Below, piece by piece: positions 8,329 to 18,060 of a stretch of 64,000 nt of DNA. Positions within the stretch are counted from its first letter, which is position 1. Every line of letters starts with the position of its first letter. The position numbers and the translations under genes are program-made. Below the pieces are notes generated by a model. That model made no database searches. It saw only the letters and a program-made list of their open reading frames with translations, and had not been told where the DNA came from. Source of the DNA: Niallia endozanthoxylica (GTDB taxonomy: Bacteria; Bacillota; Bacilli; Bacillales; Cytobacillaceae); contig NZ_VYKL01000005.1 of the NCBI RefSeq assembly GCF_008710145.1, forward strand, positions 1 to 64,000, read 5' to 3'.

Positions 8329-10083
8329 CTATTGTTCAAGTTGCTGTACTTGAAACAGCTTATAATAATGCCCCCGCAAGGCCATTAGCTCTTCATGACT
8401 GCCGATTTCAACAATTTTCCCATGTTCAATTAGTACAATTCGATTCGCATGCGTGATTGTTGATAGGCGGTGAGCAACAACAAAGGTCGTGCGGTCTTTG
8501 GCCAATTTATCAAGCGTTTCTTGAATCTGGTGCTCACTTTCTAAATCAAGTGCAGATGTTGCCTCATCAAGCACTAGAATAGGCGGATTTTTCAAAAATA
8601 CCCGTGCTATCGCAACCCTCTGTTTTTGCCCTCCTGATAACTTTACCCCTCGTTCACCCACTTTTGTATCGTATCCCTCGGGTAAATTCATAATGAATTC
8701 ATGCGCATTGGCTGCTTTGGCCGCTAGGATTACCTCTTCATCCGTTGCAAGTGGATTTCCCAGCAGAATATTTTCTTTCACAGATTCACTAAAAAGAATA
8801 TTGTCTTGGTGCACCATCCCTATCTTATCACGTAACGAACGTACTTTAAACGAGCGAATATCAACGCCGTCCAGAAGAATCCTCCCTTTTGTTACATCAT
8901 AAAAGCGGGGAATTAAGCTGACCAAGGACGACTTTCCGCCGCCGCTCATCCCAACAAAAGCGATCGTTTCTCCCCTTTGAACATCTAAGGTGATGTCCTT
9001 AAGAACCGCTTCATCTTGTTGATTATCACTATATGAAAAATCAATATGTTCAAAAACAATGTGGCCTTTTACGTGTTTACACTCAATTGAATCAGGCCGG
9101 TCTTCAATATCATACTTTTCATCCATAAATTCAAAGACACGATCCATGGAAGCAAATGATTGTGTCAGCGTAGTTGAGGAGTTAACTAAACGCCGCAGCG
9201 GATTATAAAGCCTGTCAATATATGCAATAAAAGCCACCATCGAACCAACTGTCAGGTCCCCATTTATTACCTGATAACCTGAAACGCCAATCACAAGGAG
9301 AGGTGCAACATCGGTAATTGTATTGACAACCGCAAAGGCCTTTGCATTCCATTTTGTATGATCAATCGCTTTTTCTAAAAAGTTCCTATTCTGTTCATCA
9401 AACTTGGTTTGTTCAAAATCTTCAATGGCAAAGCTTTTGATAACCGGCATCCCTTGAACACGTTCATGCAAATAACTTTGAACCTCTGCTAGCGCTTGTG
9501 AGCGCTTCCTTGTTAATGCCCTTAAATTCCCAAAGAAATATTTAACCGAAAAAGCATAGAATGGAAATAAAATAATGGATACAAGTGTTAGTGTAACATC
9601 CATTGTAAACATAATAGCTATGGCGATAATAATAGTGGCCAAATCCAGCCATAAATTCATCAGCCCTGTCACAACAAAGGTTTTCGTTTGTTCTACATCA
9701 TTGATTACCCTTGAGATGACTTCACCCGTTCTTGTATTCGAGTAATATTTAAAGCTAAGCTTTTGGATATGAGTAAATAACCGATCACGGATATCATAGA
9801 GGATTTTGCTTGACGTCCATTGAGCAAAATATTGACGATAATACTCTACTGGTGGACGAAGAATCACAAAAATGACAATCATAACAGCCATAATGATTAA
9901 TAATTGATCAATCTTATCTGCTTTTGTCATTGTATCGTTAGCAACAATATCGTCTAACACATACTTAATAAGCAGCGGTATCATTAATGGAATAGCAAAT
10001 TTGATAATGCCAATAAAAATCGTTCCGATGATTTGGAGGCTGTAAGGTTTTACAAAATGCAAATAACGTCGTATACTGCCCAA
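8329..10083 (-). CDS. ygaD: ABC exporter half-transporter (fused membrane and ATPase domains), YgaD-like
   Basis: A 584-residue half-transporter. A type I exporter membrane domain (six helices, roughly residues 10-310) is followed by the ATPase domain: Walker A GMSGGGKS 378-385, signature LSGGQ 482-486, Walker B ILVLDE 502-507 and H-loop histidine 538. It should work as a homodimer exporting lipid-like or drug-like compounds; the substrate is unknown. The start is TTG 10083, preceded by GGTGGGGG, and no better start is seen. The position between ygaC and ygaE is conserved with B. subtilis. Confidence 0.9.
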   Translation of the reverse strand: MGSIRRYLHFVKPYSLQIIGTIFIGIIKFAIPLMIPLLIKYVLDDIVANDTMTKADKIDQLLIIMAVMIVIFVILRPPVEYYRQYFAQWTSSKILYDIRDRLFTHIQKLSFKYYSNTRTGEVISRVINDVEQTKTFVVTGLMNLWLDLATIIIAIAIMFTMDVTLTLVSIILFPFYAFSVKYFFGNLRALTRKRSQALAEVQSYLHERVQGMPVIKSFAIEDFEQTKFDEQNRNFLEKAIDHTKWNAKAFAVVNTITDVAPLLVIGVSGYQVINGDLTVGSMVAFIAYIDRLYNPLRRLVNSSTTLTQSFASMDRVFEFMDEKYDIEDRPDSIECKHVKGHIVFEHIDFSYSDNQQDEAVLKDITLDVQRGETIAFVGMSGGGKSSLVSLIPRFYDVTKGRILLDGVDIRSFKVRSLRDKIGMVHQDNILFSESVKENILLGNPLATDEEVILAAKAANAHEFIMNLPEGYDTKVGERGVKLSGGQKQRVAIARVFLKNPPILVLDEATSALDLESEHQIQETLDKLAKDRTTFVVAHRLSTITHANRIVLIEHGKIVEIGSHEELMALRGHYYKLFQVQQLEQ

Positions 10084-10244
10084 GTTTCCCCCACCTTATA
10101 TGATATTCTCTGTTGTTACGTTCCTAATATGATGTTAAACCTTCATATTACAATGATAATCAAAAGTCTAGTTATCAACAAAGTTAGCAAAGACTTTCAC
10201 ATAAAAACCTGCTGATTGAATCAACAGGTGGTTTTCAACTTATA

Positions 10245-10775
10245 TTATCTTCTGTACGTTAAATAACGCTCATACCATGTATCAATAAAATCTGCAGCAA
10301 ACGGTCCCTTGCGCTGACGAATCCACTGAATCAATGTATCGACATTGGCTTTTAAGATTTGATCGATTACATCCGGATAATTCATTTCTTTTCGATGCCG
10401 CTCATACTCATCTTCATCTAGTAAGTGAAAGGTCATATCAGGAAATACTTTAATATCTAAATCGTAGTCGATGTATTTGATTGCCTCTCCATCATAGATA
10501 AACGGGGAGCTTAAATTACAATAGTAGTAAATTCCATCTTCTCGTAGCATTCCAATGATATTAAACCAATGCTGTGAATGAAAATATGTAATGGCGGGTT
10601 CTCTTGTTACCCAGGTTCTTCCATCCGATTCCGTTACAATCGTACGATCATTTCCGCCAATAACCAAGTTTTGCGATCCTTTTAATACAGTTGTTTCGTC
10701 CCATACGCGATGGATGTGCCCATTATGCTTAAAGCTATGAATTTGTACTGGTTCACCTTCGATGGGTACGCCCAT
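10245..10775 (-). CDS. ygaC: DUF402 family protein YgaC (possible nucleoside phosphatase fold)
   Basis: A 176-residue protein of the DUF402 (YgaC/YjjG-type) family, with the conserved core [15 protein letters not shown]...[13 protein letters not shown]. Some members of this family hydrolyse nucleoside di- or triphosphates; for YgaC itself the activity is not established from sequence. I start at ATG 10775, preceded by AGGGGAAATA, which gives exactly the length of B. subtilis YgaC. Upstream in-frame codons to 10871 lack conservation. It is flanked by ygaD and ygaB, as in B. subtilis. Confidence 0.85.
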   Translation of the reverse strand: MGVPIEGEPVQIHSFKHNGHIHRVWDETTVLKGSQNLVIGGNDRTIVTESDGRTWVTREPAITYFHSQHWFNIIGMLREDGIYYYCNLSSPFIYDGEAIKYIDYDLDIKVFPDMTFHLLDEDEYERHRKEMNYPDVIDQILKANVDTLIQWIRQRKGPFAADFIDTWYERYLTYRR

Positions 10776-10916
10776 TATTTCCCCTACTTTCGTTACGGAC
10801 GCTTTGCAACCTTTCAAATGTTTTTCACGTATATACTTTTTAAATTTAAATATACAGGTAACAAAGAACAATTCCTATTTTCTACTATTATAACGGTTTC
10901 CAAAAGAATTTAAAAC

Positions 10917-10949
10917 AAAACAGTCATTGAAATTCATCAATGACTGTTT
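10917..10949 (-). terminator. Intrinsic terminator after ygaB
   Basis: A 12-13-bp stem (AAACAGTCATTGA / TCAATGACTGTTT) with a short loop lies downstream of ygaB on the minus strand and is followed by a T-rich stretch. It separates ygaB from ygaC. Confidence 0.7.
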
Positions 10950-10992
10950 ATTTTTTCATTTTTATACAATTTTTATCAATAATTTATCAATT

Positions 10993-11247
10993 CTACCCTG
11001 CAGTTACATTTATTTCTTGATAGGAACGAATAACTTCCTCTGTCTGCTGTTCAAATATCCGCTGAATTTCCTTCAATTCTTCCTCCATCTTCTTGATATC
11101 ACTTTGAACACTTTCAAGCCTTGTTCCCAGCTGAATTTCCTTTAATTGCTCTTCAATTTCTTGGCATCGTTCCAGCTCACTTTGTAAAAATAATAGCCGG
11201 TCCATTGTTTTCATTTGTTCTGTTACTAAACGGTTGAATTCTTTCAC
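10993..11247 (-). CDS. ygaB: YgaB, small coiled-coil protein
   Basis: An 84-residue, highly charged protein that is almost entirely heptad-like (SELERCQEIEEQLKEIQ...DIKKMEEELKEIQ), so a coiled coil is expected. It matches YgaB of B. subtilis, a protein of unknown function. The start is taken at GTG 11247, because GGGTGG precedes it by a suitable distance and the family begins M-K-E-F; a GTG at 11256 is the alternative. There are no membrane segments or signal peptide. Confidence 0.75.
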   Translation of the reverse strand: MKEFNRLVTEQMKTMDRLLFLQSELERCQEIEEQLKEIQLGTRLESVQSDIKKMEEELKEIQRIFEQQTEEVIRSYQEINVTAG

Positions 11248-11392
11248 ACTTACCACCCGCCTATTTAATTTCCACTAGAACGAAAGATTCCGTGGGTCTT
11301 TTTCTACTTCCTTATGTATTCGTTCTTTATTGCTTCATTCCTTTGACTAGTTGTGCTGAATGCAAAGAAATTTTGTCGAATATGTGAACATG

Positions 11393-11426
11393 AAAAGACA
11401 CTCTTACCGACTAAAGAGTGTCTTTT
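11393..11426 (-). terminator. Intrinsic terminator after sspE
   Basis: AAAAGACACTCTT and AAGAGTGTCTTTT form a perfect 13-bp stem with an eight-base loop, 16 bases downstream of the sspE stop codon. Confidence 0.8.
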
Positions 11427-11442
11427 CTTTCATTCATAAGTA

Positions 11443-11646
11443 TTAGCTGTTTTGACCGCCAAATTGGCCTGAATTTTTCGCTTTGTTCGCTTCAGCTTGA
11501 GCATTTCGTTGTCTTACTTCTTGAACATCTGTTTCAGATGCAAATTCAGTACCGAATTGACCTTGGCCAGAAGCAGACTGTGCATTTTGTTGTCTAACTT
11601 GCTGGATATTTGTTCCAGATTGAGTTTGATTTGGTCTGTTTGCCAT
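11443..11646 (-). CDS. sspE: Gamma-type small acid-soluble spore protein SspE
   Basis: A 67-residue Gln/Asn/Ala-rich protein without membrane segments. It contains the two internal repeats typical of gamma-type SASP: QQVRQQNAQSASGQGQFGTEFASET and QEVRQRNAQAEANKAKNSGQFG. These proteins are amino-acid stores in the spore core, degraded by GPR protease during germination; the sequence (Q)FGTEFASET resembles the protease site. I start at ATG 11646, preceded by GGAGGTGAT; further upstream codons to 11679 are not SASP-like. sspE sits next to ygaB in B. subtilis as well. No clear sigma-G promoter could be read upstream. Confidence 0.93.
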   Translation of the reverse strand: MANRPNQTQSGTNIQQVRQQNAQSASGQGQFGTEFASETDVQEVRQRNAQAEANKAKNSGQFGGQNS

Positions 11647-11746
11647 TGTAATCACCTCCACGCTCTTTAATGTAACCAAGCATGGAGAAAACTATCCTAA
11701 ATAAAAAACATTTTTTTATTCGGGATTAACTGCCCTAAGCAGAAGC

Positions 11747-12505
<759 letters not shown>

Positions 12506-12632
12506 TTATAAATAGATTCTATTCTATGTAATTATTTCCTTTATTTTAGCTTTTTCATGTATAGATGGCAATGAGGTTAAGGACAATAGAATTAGATTCA
12601 AATTAAATATAACTAGGAAAGGATGAACGAGT

Positions 12633-12857
12633 ATGTATGTTGGCAGGGATATGACCGAGCTTTCGATGATGTCAAAATCCGAATGGAAAGACAGCGAGCT
12701 CGCCTTTTTCCATCAATCGTTTCAACAAATCTTGCCTTATCTAAATGCGGAAGGTCAAAGCATCTACAGGGAAGTTATTGAAGAAATGCATAATCGAAAC
12801 AGCTTTAAACGCAATGAAGCTGATTATACACACGGCACTAGCGTAACCTTCGATTAA
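12633..12857 (+). CDS. yfhS: YfhS, small conserved hypothetical protein
   Basis: A 74-residue soluble protein beginning MYVGRDMTEL and ending GTSVTFD, which fits the small Bacillus protein YfhS found between mutY and fabL. AAAGGATG precedes the ATG. No domain or motif of known function is visible and no membrane segment is present. It is transcribed divergently from fabL. The gene ends just before a palindromic repeat that may serve as its terminator. Confidence 0.75.
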   Translation: MYVGRDMTELSMMSKSEWKDSELAFFHQSFQQILPYLNAEGQSIYREVIEEMHNRNSFKRNEADYTHGTSVTFD

Positions 12858-12860
12858 TCA

Positions 12861-12919
12861 GTGTCAGGCACCTCAAAAGGACAAATATCTAGAAAATGTC
12901 CATTCGTGGTGCCTGACAC
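12861..12919. repeat. Palindromic GTGTCAGGCACC repeat
   Basis: GTGTCAGGCACC at 12861 and GGTGCCTGACAC at 12908-12919 are perfect inverted arms around a ~35-base loop, which itself holds a weaker inverted pair (GGACA / TGTCC). The same layout recurs at 26152-26200 with arms AGGCACCA / TGGTGCCT and the same inner GGACA / TGTCC pair. It lies between convergent yfhS and mutY, where it may act as a terminator-like element. Confidence 0.7.
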
Positions 12920-12923
12920 CCAT

Positions 12924-14015
12924 TTATTTATAGAACTGTTTTATCATTTTTTGATGGGATACCGGAAATGGAAAAACCTCTATTTCTTCAGGAGATACCA
13001 CTTTTAAATCAGGTTTTTCTTCTTTTAGCTCTATCAACGTTCCTTCATAAACGTGAATATTCCATGTTAAATGGGAAAATACATGTTCTATCGTACCAAT
13101 CATTTCACCTAGTGCTATATCTGCTCCGAATTCTAATTTCAACGCTTCCCTTAACTGCTCTTTTTCTGTTTTATATGGCAGATGAATTTCAATATTAGGA
13201 AACTCCCATAAATTTGCCAGCAAGCCCTTTTCAGCCCTTTTATGAATAAGGGTTCGTCCGGTATCATCTTTTAATACAGCTGCAGCTAAGTGTACTTCAC
13301 GCTGTTTTTTATTCTTTGTCTTTATTGGCAATTCATGTTGAACCCCTTCATGAAAAGCGGTACAATGCTCCCGAACAGGACACAGCAAGCAGGAAGGAGA
13401 GGTTGGGGTACAAACAATTGCTCCAAGCTCCATTAATGCTTGATTAAAATAGGATGGATTCTCATGGGAAATTAACTCCCTAACAGCCTTTTCAAACACT
13501 TTTCGTGATGAAGCTTTAGCGATATCATCTTCAATTAATAATATACGGGATAAAACACGCATGACATTTCCATCTACAGCAGGCTCTGGAATCCCATAGG
13601 CTTGGCTTAAAATGGCGCCTGCTGTATAAGGACCAACTCCTTTTAAAGCAGATATTTCCTTTGGAGTATCAGGGACTCTCCCGTCATACTTTTCATGAAC
13701 CTCTTTAACCGCAGAGTGTAAGTTCCGGGCTCTCGAATAATAACCGAGACCTTCCCATGCTTTTAATACCTTTTCCTCTTCCGCCCCAGACAATGCTTCA
13801 ATCGTAGGGAACTGCTCCATGAAACGGTTAAAGTAAGGAATGACTGTATCAACTCTTGTCTGCTGGAGCATGATTTCCGAAACCCAGATTTTATAAGGAT
13901 CCTGATCTTTTCTCCAGGGAAGATCACGCATCTCTTCCTCAAACCAGCCAATCAAATCTTGACGAAACTCCTGTTTATCAATCATCTCCAACGTTTTCAA
14001 TTTATTTTTCGTCAC
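12924..14015 (-). CDS. mutY: A/G-specific adenine DNA glycosylase MutY
   Basis: Removes adenine mispaired with 8-oxoguanine, preventing G-to-T transversions. The 363-residue product has a HhH-GPD domain with catalytic E47 ([10 protein letters not shown]), the hairpin [13 protein letters not shown] near 124-136 and catalytic D148 (AVDGN). The iron-sulphur cluster ligands C202, C209, C212 and C218 are in C-x6-C-x2-C-x5-C spacing. A C-terminal NUDIX-like domain (about 230-360) recognises 8-oxoG. The start is GTG 14015, with GGAGG upstream. It is the B. subtilis yfhQ position. Confidence 0.95.
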   Translation of the reverse strand: MTKNKLKTLEMIDKQEFRQDLIGWFEEEMRDLPWRKDQDPYKIWVSEIMLQQTRVDTVIPYFNRFMEQFPTIEALSGAEEEKVLKAWEGLGYYSRARNLHSAVKEVHEKYDGRVPDTPKEISALKGVGPYTAGAILSQAYGIPEPAVDGNVMRVLSRILLIEDDIAKASSRKVFEKAVRELISHENPSYFNQALMELGAIVCTPTSPSCLLCPVREHCTAFHEGVQHELPIKTKNKKQREVHLAAAVLKDDTGRTLIHKRAEKGLLANLWEFPNIEIHLPYKTEKEQLREALKLEFGADIALGEMIGTIEHVFSHLTWNIHVYEGTLIELKEEKPDLKVVSPEEIEVFPFPVSHQKMIKQFYK

Positions 14016-14290
14016 TTTTCTTCCTCCAGGATGTTAAACATATAAAATTGGGTAATAATTATTAATGCAGATTATTATTGAGTAAATTTATTTAATTTGA
14101 AAACATGTAATTTTTAAATAAAATACATATTTTCCTCTGTCAAAGCAATGATATTCTGATACACTTAATATATAGAAAGCTGTTATTCCTTCACATAAGT
14201 TGCTACGTTTTCGTTTTGCATCTGGCATGGGATACAGCTGTTATGACATATGATTTCCCCACTAAATACCGAATTAAGGAGGTTTCTTCC

Positions 14291-15271
14291 TTGGATACAG
14301 GTACACATGTAGTAATGGGGTTAGCCTTAGGCGGTCTGGCAACGCTTGACCCCGTTGTAGCTGAGAGTTCAGCAACCACAACAAGTGTCTTAATTTCAGT
14401 CATAGTTGGCTCACAAGCCCCTGATATTGATACAGTATTAAAACTTAGAAACAATGCGATCTATATCCGTAATCATCGTGGAATTACCCATTCCATACCT
14501 GCTGTTCTTTTATGGCCGTTAGGAATAGTCGCCGTTGTCTATCCTTTTTTCCCAACCGCTAATTTATTACACTTATGGCTCTGGACATTTCTGGCTGTTT
14601 TTCTTCATGTCTTTGTCGATATTTTTAACGCTTACGGCACTCAAGCATTGCGTCCGTTTTCAGCAAAGTGGGTGGCACTGGGTGTTATCAATACCTTTGA
14701 CCCGTTTATTTTCGGCATACACGTAATAGGCTTAATCTTATGGGGGTTAGGCACTGATCCTGGATATACCTTTGCTGTAATATATGCGATTTTGATTATC
14801 TACTACATTATCCGCTTTATCGAAAGACAAAATGTTTATAGAAAGGTTCTGCAAAGAATTCCAGATGCGACTGAGATTATCATAGCTCCAACTATGAGAT
14901 TTCACCACTGGAAAATTGCCGTGATGAATCAACATCAGTTCTTTGTCGGTCGGGCCGTAAATAGACAAGTACAAATATTAGATCAGTTCAATCGTGTTGA
15001 GGTTCCTGAAACTCCAGTTTTAGAGGCAGCAAAGGAAGATGAAAATTTAGCGGCTTTTCTCTCCTTCTCACCTGTATATCGTTGGGAAGTGGATGAATAT
15101 GATGATCACTATGAAGTTCGCTTTATTGACTTACGCTATCGAAGCAAGGATTATTATCCCTTCGTGGCGGTTGTCCACCTGGACCTTGATTTAAACATCA
15201 CAACTTCATATACCGGCTGGATTTTCAGCGAAGAAAAACTTCGAAAAAAGCTGGATATTATTCCAAGTTAA
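14291..15271 (+). CDS. yfhP: Membrane-bound metal-dependent hydrolase family protein YfhP
   Basis: A 326-residue protein of the YdjM/YfhP family (PF04307). The N-terminal ~190 residues hold several membrane helices and conserved His/Asp positions: DTGTHVVMG, SQAPDIDT, RNHRGITHS and HVFVDIFNAYGTQ. The C-terminal ~140 residues are soluble. I start at TTG 14291, preceded by AAGGAGG eight bases away, because family members begin M-D-T-G-T-H; the upstream ATG at 14216 lacks a ribosome-binding site. B. subtilis YfhP acts as a regulator or hydrolase near yfhO/mutY, but its exact role is uncertain. Confidence 0.85.
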   Translation: MDTGTHVVMGLALGGLATLDPVVAESSATTTSVLISVIVGSQAPDIDTVLKLRNNAIYIRNHRGITHSIPAVLLWPLGIVAVVYPFFPTANLLHLWLWTFLAVFLHVFVDIFNAYGTQALRPFSAKWVALGVINTFDPFIFGIHVIGLILWGLGTDPGYTFAVIYAILIIYYIIRFIERQNVYRKVLQRIPDATEIIIAPTMRFHHWKIAVMNQHQFFVGRAVNRQVQILDQFNRVEVPETPVLEAAKEDENLAAFLSFSPVYRWEVDEYDDHYEVRFIDLRYRSKDYYPFVAVVHLDLDLNITTSYTGWIFSEEKLRKKLDIIPS

Positions 15272-15303
15272 AGCGATGTCATAAAAAAGACATCGCTTTT
15301 TTT
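15271..15303 (+). terminator. Intrinsic terminator after yfhP
   Basis: AAGCGATGTC and GACATCGCTT form a perfect 10-bp stem followed by a T run, overlapping the last base of the yfhP stop codon. Confidence 0.8.
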
Positions 15304-15366
15304 ATCCATTCTGCATTCGTTTTATTTCCAATTATCACTTTTCCATAAATTAAGCAGATAAAAGCC

Positions 15367-15395
15367 TCATAGCGGCTAGTAATCTGAACATACTA
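15367..15395 (+). promoter_or_regulatory. Sigma-G-like promoter of sspK
   Basis: A perfect forespore-type -10 CATACTA (15389-15395) is preceded after 17 bases by TCATA (15367-15371), matching four of five positions of the sigma-G -35 GHATR. It lies about 70 bases upstream of the sspK ATG. This agrees with forespore expression of SASP genes. Confidence 0.65.
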
Positions 15396-15463
15396 ATGTT
15401 AAGTGATGATGGAGAGTCAACCTTCATTATCACTGTTCTTATCCCGCATTAGGAGGTTTTTAT

Positions 15464-15637
15464 ATGCGTAATAAAGAAAAAGGTTTCCCTAATCTGAGTA
15501 ACAATAAATTAGAGGGAGAACCTCGTGCTAAAGCGGAATATGCTTCAAAAAGAGCAGACGGAACCATTAATACACATCCGCAGGAAAGAATGCGTGCATC
15601 TTCCAACAGAGATATTGATACATCTAATTTGTTCTAG
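15464..15637 (+). CDS. sspK: Small acid-soluble spore protein K
   Basis: A 57-residue basic protein with the conserved SspK core: [27 protein letters not shown] and [10 protein letters not shown]. SspK is a minor SASP of the spore core. Length is slightly above the ~50 residues of B. subtilis SspK because of a C-terminal extension ([11 protein letters not shown]). AGGAGG stands seven bases upstream of the ATG and a sigma-G-like promoter precedes it. It lies beside yfhH, as sspK (yfhJ) does in B. subtilis. Confidence 0.9.
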   Translation: MRNKEKGFPNLSNNKLEGEPRAKAEYASKRADGTINTHPQERMRASSNRDIDTSNLF

Positions 15638-15693
15638 GAAAGCGGAACGCAGTCTAAGAATGCCATGACCTGCGTACCTATTCGACCTACCTT

Positions 15694-15728
15694 GCTTCAG
15701 TAAGGAGTCAGCCCCTTCTTACTGAAGC
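15694..15728. terminator. Inverted repeat at the sspK/yfhH junction
   Basis: GCTTCAGTAAG (15694-15704) and CTTACTGAAGC (15718-15728) form a perfect 11-bp stem. The right arm is the last codons and stop of yfhH itself. No T run follows on either strand, so it is a weak terminator candidate for the two convergent genes. Confidence 0.5.
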
Positions 15729-16045
15729 TTAACTAGCATAGAAATCGGCAATGCTTCTTCTTCCTGCCCATTTCTCAGACGATGCCCCCATGCAAAAACA
15801 CCGTTTAAATAATTTATTTTAAAATACGCACCAGGATCTCCTTCAATACGATAGATTTCCCCAGGAATAAAATCATTTGGATCTAATAAATAGGCTTTGG
15901 CCATGACTGCTTTTCGTTCTAATACAGCAAACTCATTTACCATTCCCATTTGTTCTGCTTTTCTTGCCTTTTCATGTAATTTGGCAATCTCTTGCTGCAA
16001 TTCATATTTTGATAATTCGCTGTATCTCTTTTCTTGTGATTGCAT
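15719..16045 (-). CDS. yfhH: YfhH family protein (DUF1811)
   Basis: A 108-residue soluble protein. Residues 7-50 are helical and charged (ELSKYELQQEIAKLHEKARKAEQMG). The C-terminal part is a small beta domain with PGEIYRIEGDPGAYFKINYLNGVFAWG and the ending QEEEALPISML seen in Bacillus YfhH. The structure of a homologue shows an SH3-like C-terminal domain; the function is unknown. AGGGGATG precedes the ATG. It lies downstream of recX in the same direction. Confidence 0.88.
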   Translation of the reverse strand: MQSQEKRYSELSKYELQQEIAKLHEKARKAEQMGMVNEFAVLERKAVMAKAYLLDPNDFIPGEIYRIEGDPGAYFKINYLNGVFAWGHRLRNGQEEEALPISMLVKLQ

Positions 16046-16130
16046 GAATCCATCCCCTTTTCTTTCGCGAACCTATGTCTATATTTTAGTATAATGAAAA
16101 AGTATTTAATAAGAAAGGAAAGTGTATTTC

Positions 16131-16940
16131 CTATTCATTCCAATCTTGTTGGTTGAGATATTTTTCAATTTGTTCAAGGGAAAAGCCTTTTCGATAAAGT
16201 GCACTTTTCATTTTTTGCTCGTACGTATATCCTGATTCCTTTGCATATTTTCTCTGTAATTTTTCAGCTTGATAACGCAAGGCTTCCATGCCATTATCTT
16301 TTCTTTTCAAATTTATGCTGTTGATTGCATCGGCTATAATATTAAAGCTAAAGCCTTTTCGAGTTAACTTTTGTTCAAGCTTAGCCTTAAGCACCCTTTC
16401 AGAATCCTTTTGATTTTTCTGAGTTGTTTTTTCACTCAGTGTTTTTGCTTTTTCAAGCTGTAATTCATACGGATATTCGTTAAGAGCCAGTTCAATATTC
16501 TTTTCATTAATCCCTTTTTCTTTCAGCTCACTTCTTATTAAAATGGTTCCTTTATCAGTCGTATTCATTTGCGTTCTCACGTAAGCCTTAGCATACTGTT
16601 CATCGTTGAGAAATTGGTATTCGTACAGTTTAATGATGACCTCTTGAATGATTGCTTCATCCATTTCCTTTTCTCCAAGATAAGAGCGAACCTCTGCCTC
16701 TGATCTGATTCTTCTTGTTAAATGATGAAGAGCTAAATTGTACGCTTTTCGAATATCATCTTCATAATGAATTTCAGTAATGAAAAAGTCATCTAGCTCC
16801 ATGCCTTTTTTTAGCCCATACTTCACTAAAACAGCTTCATCTACACTAAAAGCATATTGTTCTCCTTTTCCTTCATCGAGAAAAATATTATAGCGTTCTT
16901 TATTTTTTTGCTGGGTTGTAATTTTCGATATAATCGGCAT
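16131..16940 (-). CDS. recX: Recombination regulator RecX
   Basis: A 269-residue helical protein that modulates RecA filament activity in recombination. It has three or more repeats of the RecX three-helix unit, for instance AYNLALHHLTRRIRSEAEVRSYLGEKEMDEAIIQEVI and YEQKMKSALYRKGFSLEQIEKYL. Length matches the long Bacillus type (about 264 residues). I start at ATG 16940, seven bases after AGAGGTG; GTG 16949 overlaps the ribosome-binding site. It lies next to yfhH and yfhE, as in B. subtilis. Confidence 0.9.
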   Translation of the reverse strand: MPIISKITTQQKNKERYNIFLDEGKGEQYAFSVDEAVLVKYGLKKGMELDDFFITEIHYEDDIRKAYNLALHHLTRRIRSEAEVRSYLGEKEMDEAIIQEVIIKLYEYQFLNDEQYAKAYVRTQMNTTDKGTILIRSELKEKGINEKNIELALNEYPYELQLEKAKTLSEKTTQKNQKDSERVLKAKLEQKLTRKGFSFNIIADAINSINLKRKDNGMEALRYQAEKLQRKYAKESGYTYEQKMKSALYRKGFSLEQIEKYLNQQDWNE

Positions 16941-17109
16941 CAATTTCACCTCTTATCTAAATGTAGCATAACCCGCAGTAACATTTGAATAAACAGAAGC
17001 AAGAAAATAAGTTGAATAATTTTACTTTTTTTACTATTTCCCCCATAGTATGAATCGTTTTTAATAAGGGGAAAATATGGAAGATACTTTCATGAAAGGA
17101 AGGATTCTA

Positions 17110-17232
17110 ATGGCGAAGAAAACGGACAAAGAAAAAAGTGCTTTAACAAGTATGCAGGCTGTAACTTATCAGCGTGACTTTAAAATGGCAGACCGTGCCG
17201 GTGGTTTTATGGACCGTAAAGGTAGAAAGTAA
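17110..17232 (+). CDS. yfhE: YfhE family small protein
   Basis: A 40-residue, very basic peptide (MAKKTDKEKSALTSMQAVTY ... GGFMDRKGRK). The TSMQAVTYQRDFKMADRAGG core fits the small YfhE family found next to yfhD and recX in Bacillus. AAAGGA stands nine bases upstream. There are no cysteines, signal or membrane segments. Its role is unknown; the neighbourhood of spore genes suggests a sporulation connection, which is inference. Confidence 0.75.
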   Translation: MAKKTDKEKSALTSMQAVTYQRDFKMADRAGGFMDRKGRK

Positions 17233-17314
17233 GCTGCAGGCCTATATTTTCACCTGTTACAACTGGTTAGGCTTGTAACAACTTACCTTTCATAGTCCAT
17301 TGATGCATGAGCAT

Positions 17315-17347
17315 AATAAAGTATGGAGCAATGCTTCATACTTTATT
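17315..17347 (+). terminator. Hairpin between yfhE and yfhD
   Basis: AATAAAGTATG and CATACTTTATT form an 11-bp stem extended by AGC/GCT inside, 82 bases after the yfhE stop and 21 bases before the yfhD start. It can end yfhE transcripts or partly cap the yfhD leader. The T run after it is short. Confidence 0.55.
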
Positions 17348-17367
17348 TATTGAAAGGGGTTTTGTTT

Positions 17368-17553
17368 ATGGGCCGCGCTCAAGGGCATAAAACACGTGAC
17401 AGAAATAAAAGCTCACTTCCTCAAGTTCCTAAAAATATGAAATATGATCGTATGAGTGAAGAGTATGCTCAAGAATTAAATAATCAAATTAGCAGAGAAG
17501 AGCAAGCATTAGCAAATGCCGCTAATCAAAGAAATCAAGGAAATAATGGTTAA
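17368..17553 (+). CDS. yfhD: YfhD family small protein
   Basis: A 61-residue hydrophilic protein (MGRAQGHKTRDRNKSSLPQV...) of the YfhD family. The N-terminal G-H-K-T-R-D-R-N-K-x-S-L-P-Q-V-P is the family signature. I start at ATG 17368, with AAAGGGG upstream, rather than at 17323, which would translate the hairpin. The C-terminal half (EEYAQELNNQISREEQALANAANQR) is similar to the next gene. The function is unknown. Confidence 0.8.
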   Translation: MGRAQGHKTRDRNKSSLPQVPKNMKYDRMSEEYAQELNNQISREEQALANAANQRNQGNNG

Positions 17554-17619
17554 TTAAAATAAACGAGGCCTCAAACTGATGGGCCTCCTATTTCTCTAGA
17601 TAGGAAGGAGTATATGAAC

Positions 17620-17769
17620 ATGGCTAAACAAAATAATTACCAAAATAACCTTAAATCAGATGGCGTTGATGAAGAATTCTCAATGGAACTGGCTGACAAG
17701 GACGATTTAGAGGCTCAAGCTAGAGCCGATGCTGCTAATCAACGGGCGGCAAAACGAAAAAATAAGTAG
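17620..17769 (+). CDS. YfhD-like small hydrophilic protein (paralogue)
   Basis: A 49-residue protein, MAKQNNYQNNLKSDGVDEEF... ending AANQRAAKRKNK. Its second half (EFSMELADKDDLEAQARADAANQRAAKR) parallels that of the preceding yfhD gene, so the two look like tandem paralogues, but the G-H-K-x-R-D N-terminus is missing. GGAAGGAG precedes it; ATG 17620 is nine bases away, whereas ATG 17614 is too close. The function is unknown. It is the last gene before the DnaA-box-rich stretch. Confidence 0.7.
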   Translation: MAKQNNYQNNLKSDGVDEEFSMELADKDDLEAQARADAANQRAAKRKNK

Positions 17770-17777
17770 GACTGCAC

Positions 17778-17958
17778 TGTGAATAAAGTTATCCACATAA
17801 TCGTTAACAACGTGGATAACTTGCACAGATATGATGATAACAGCTCTACATTTAGTTTATCACTGTGAATAAAGTCCCTAGAATTACGTGTATTTTTTGT
17901 GGACAATGTGGATAAACCTGTGGAAATATGGATATATATAGATTTTCACTGTTGATAA
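17778..17958. other. Cluster of DnaA-box-like 9-mers
   Basis: Within 181 non-coding, AT-rich bases I count two exact TTATCCACA boxes (17789-17797 plus, 17907-17915 minus) and two TTATTCACA boxes matching TTWTNCACA (17778-17786 and 17864-17872, minus). Four more differ by one base: 17811-17819, 17898-17906, 17919-17927 and 17950-17958. Most point to the minus strand. Such clusters bind DnaA at oriC and at initiator-titration sites in Bacillus. No dnaA or dnaN gene is nearby, so it is probably a non-origin cluster. Confidence 0.65.
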
Positions 17959-18003
17959 CTTATTGTATATGTGTGATTAACTTTTACTTAATAAATTTCG
18001 AAA

Positions 18004-18026
18004 AGCCGGGAACACAATCCCCGGCT
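18004..18026 (-). terminator. Intrinsic terminator after panF
   Basis: AGCCGGG and CCCGGCT form a GC-rich 7-bp stem, followed on the minus strand by TTTT. It lies 35 bases after the panF stop codon. Confidence 0.75.
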
Positions 18027-18060
18027 CTTTTATTTGTATGAAAAAAGCATGCCATATCTA

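Noticed and set aside
11647..11740. Sigma-G promoter for sspE
   Set aside because: GGATA and CATTAAA are present, but the 20-base spacing and a -10 mismatch are not convincing.
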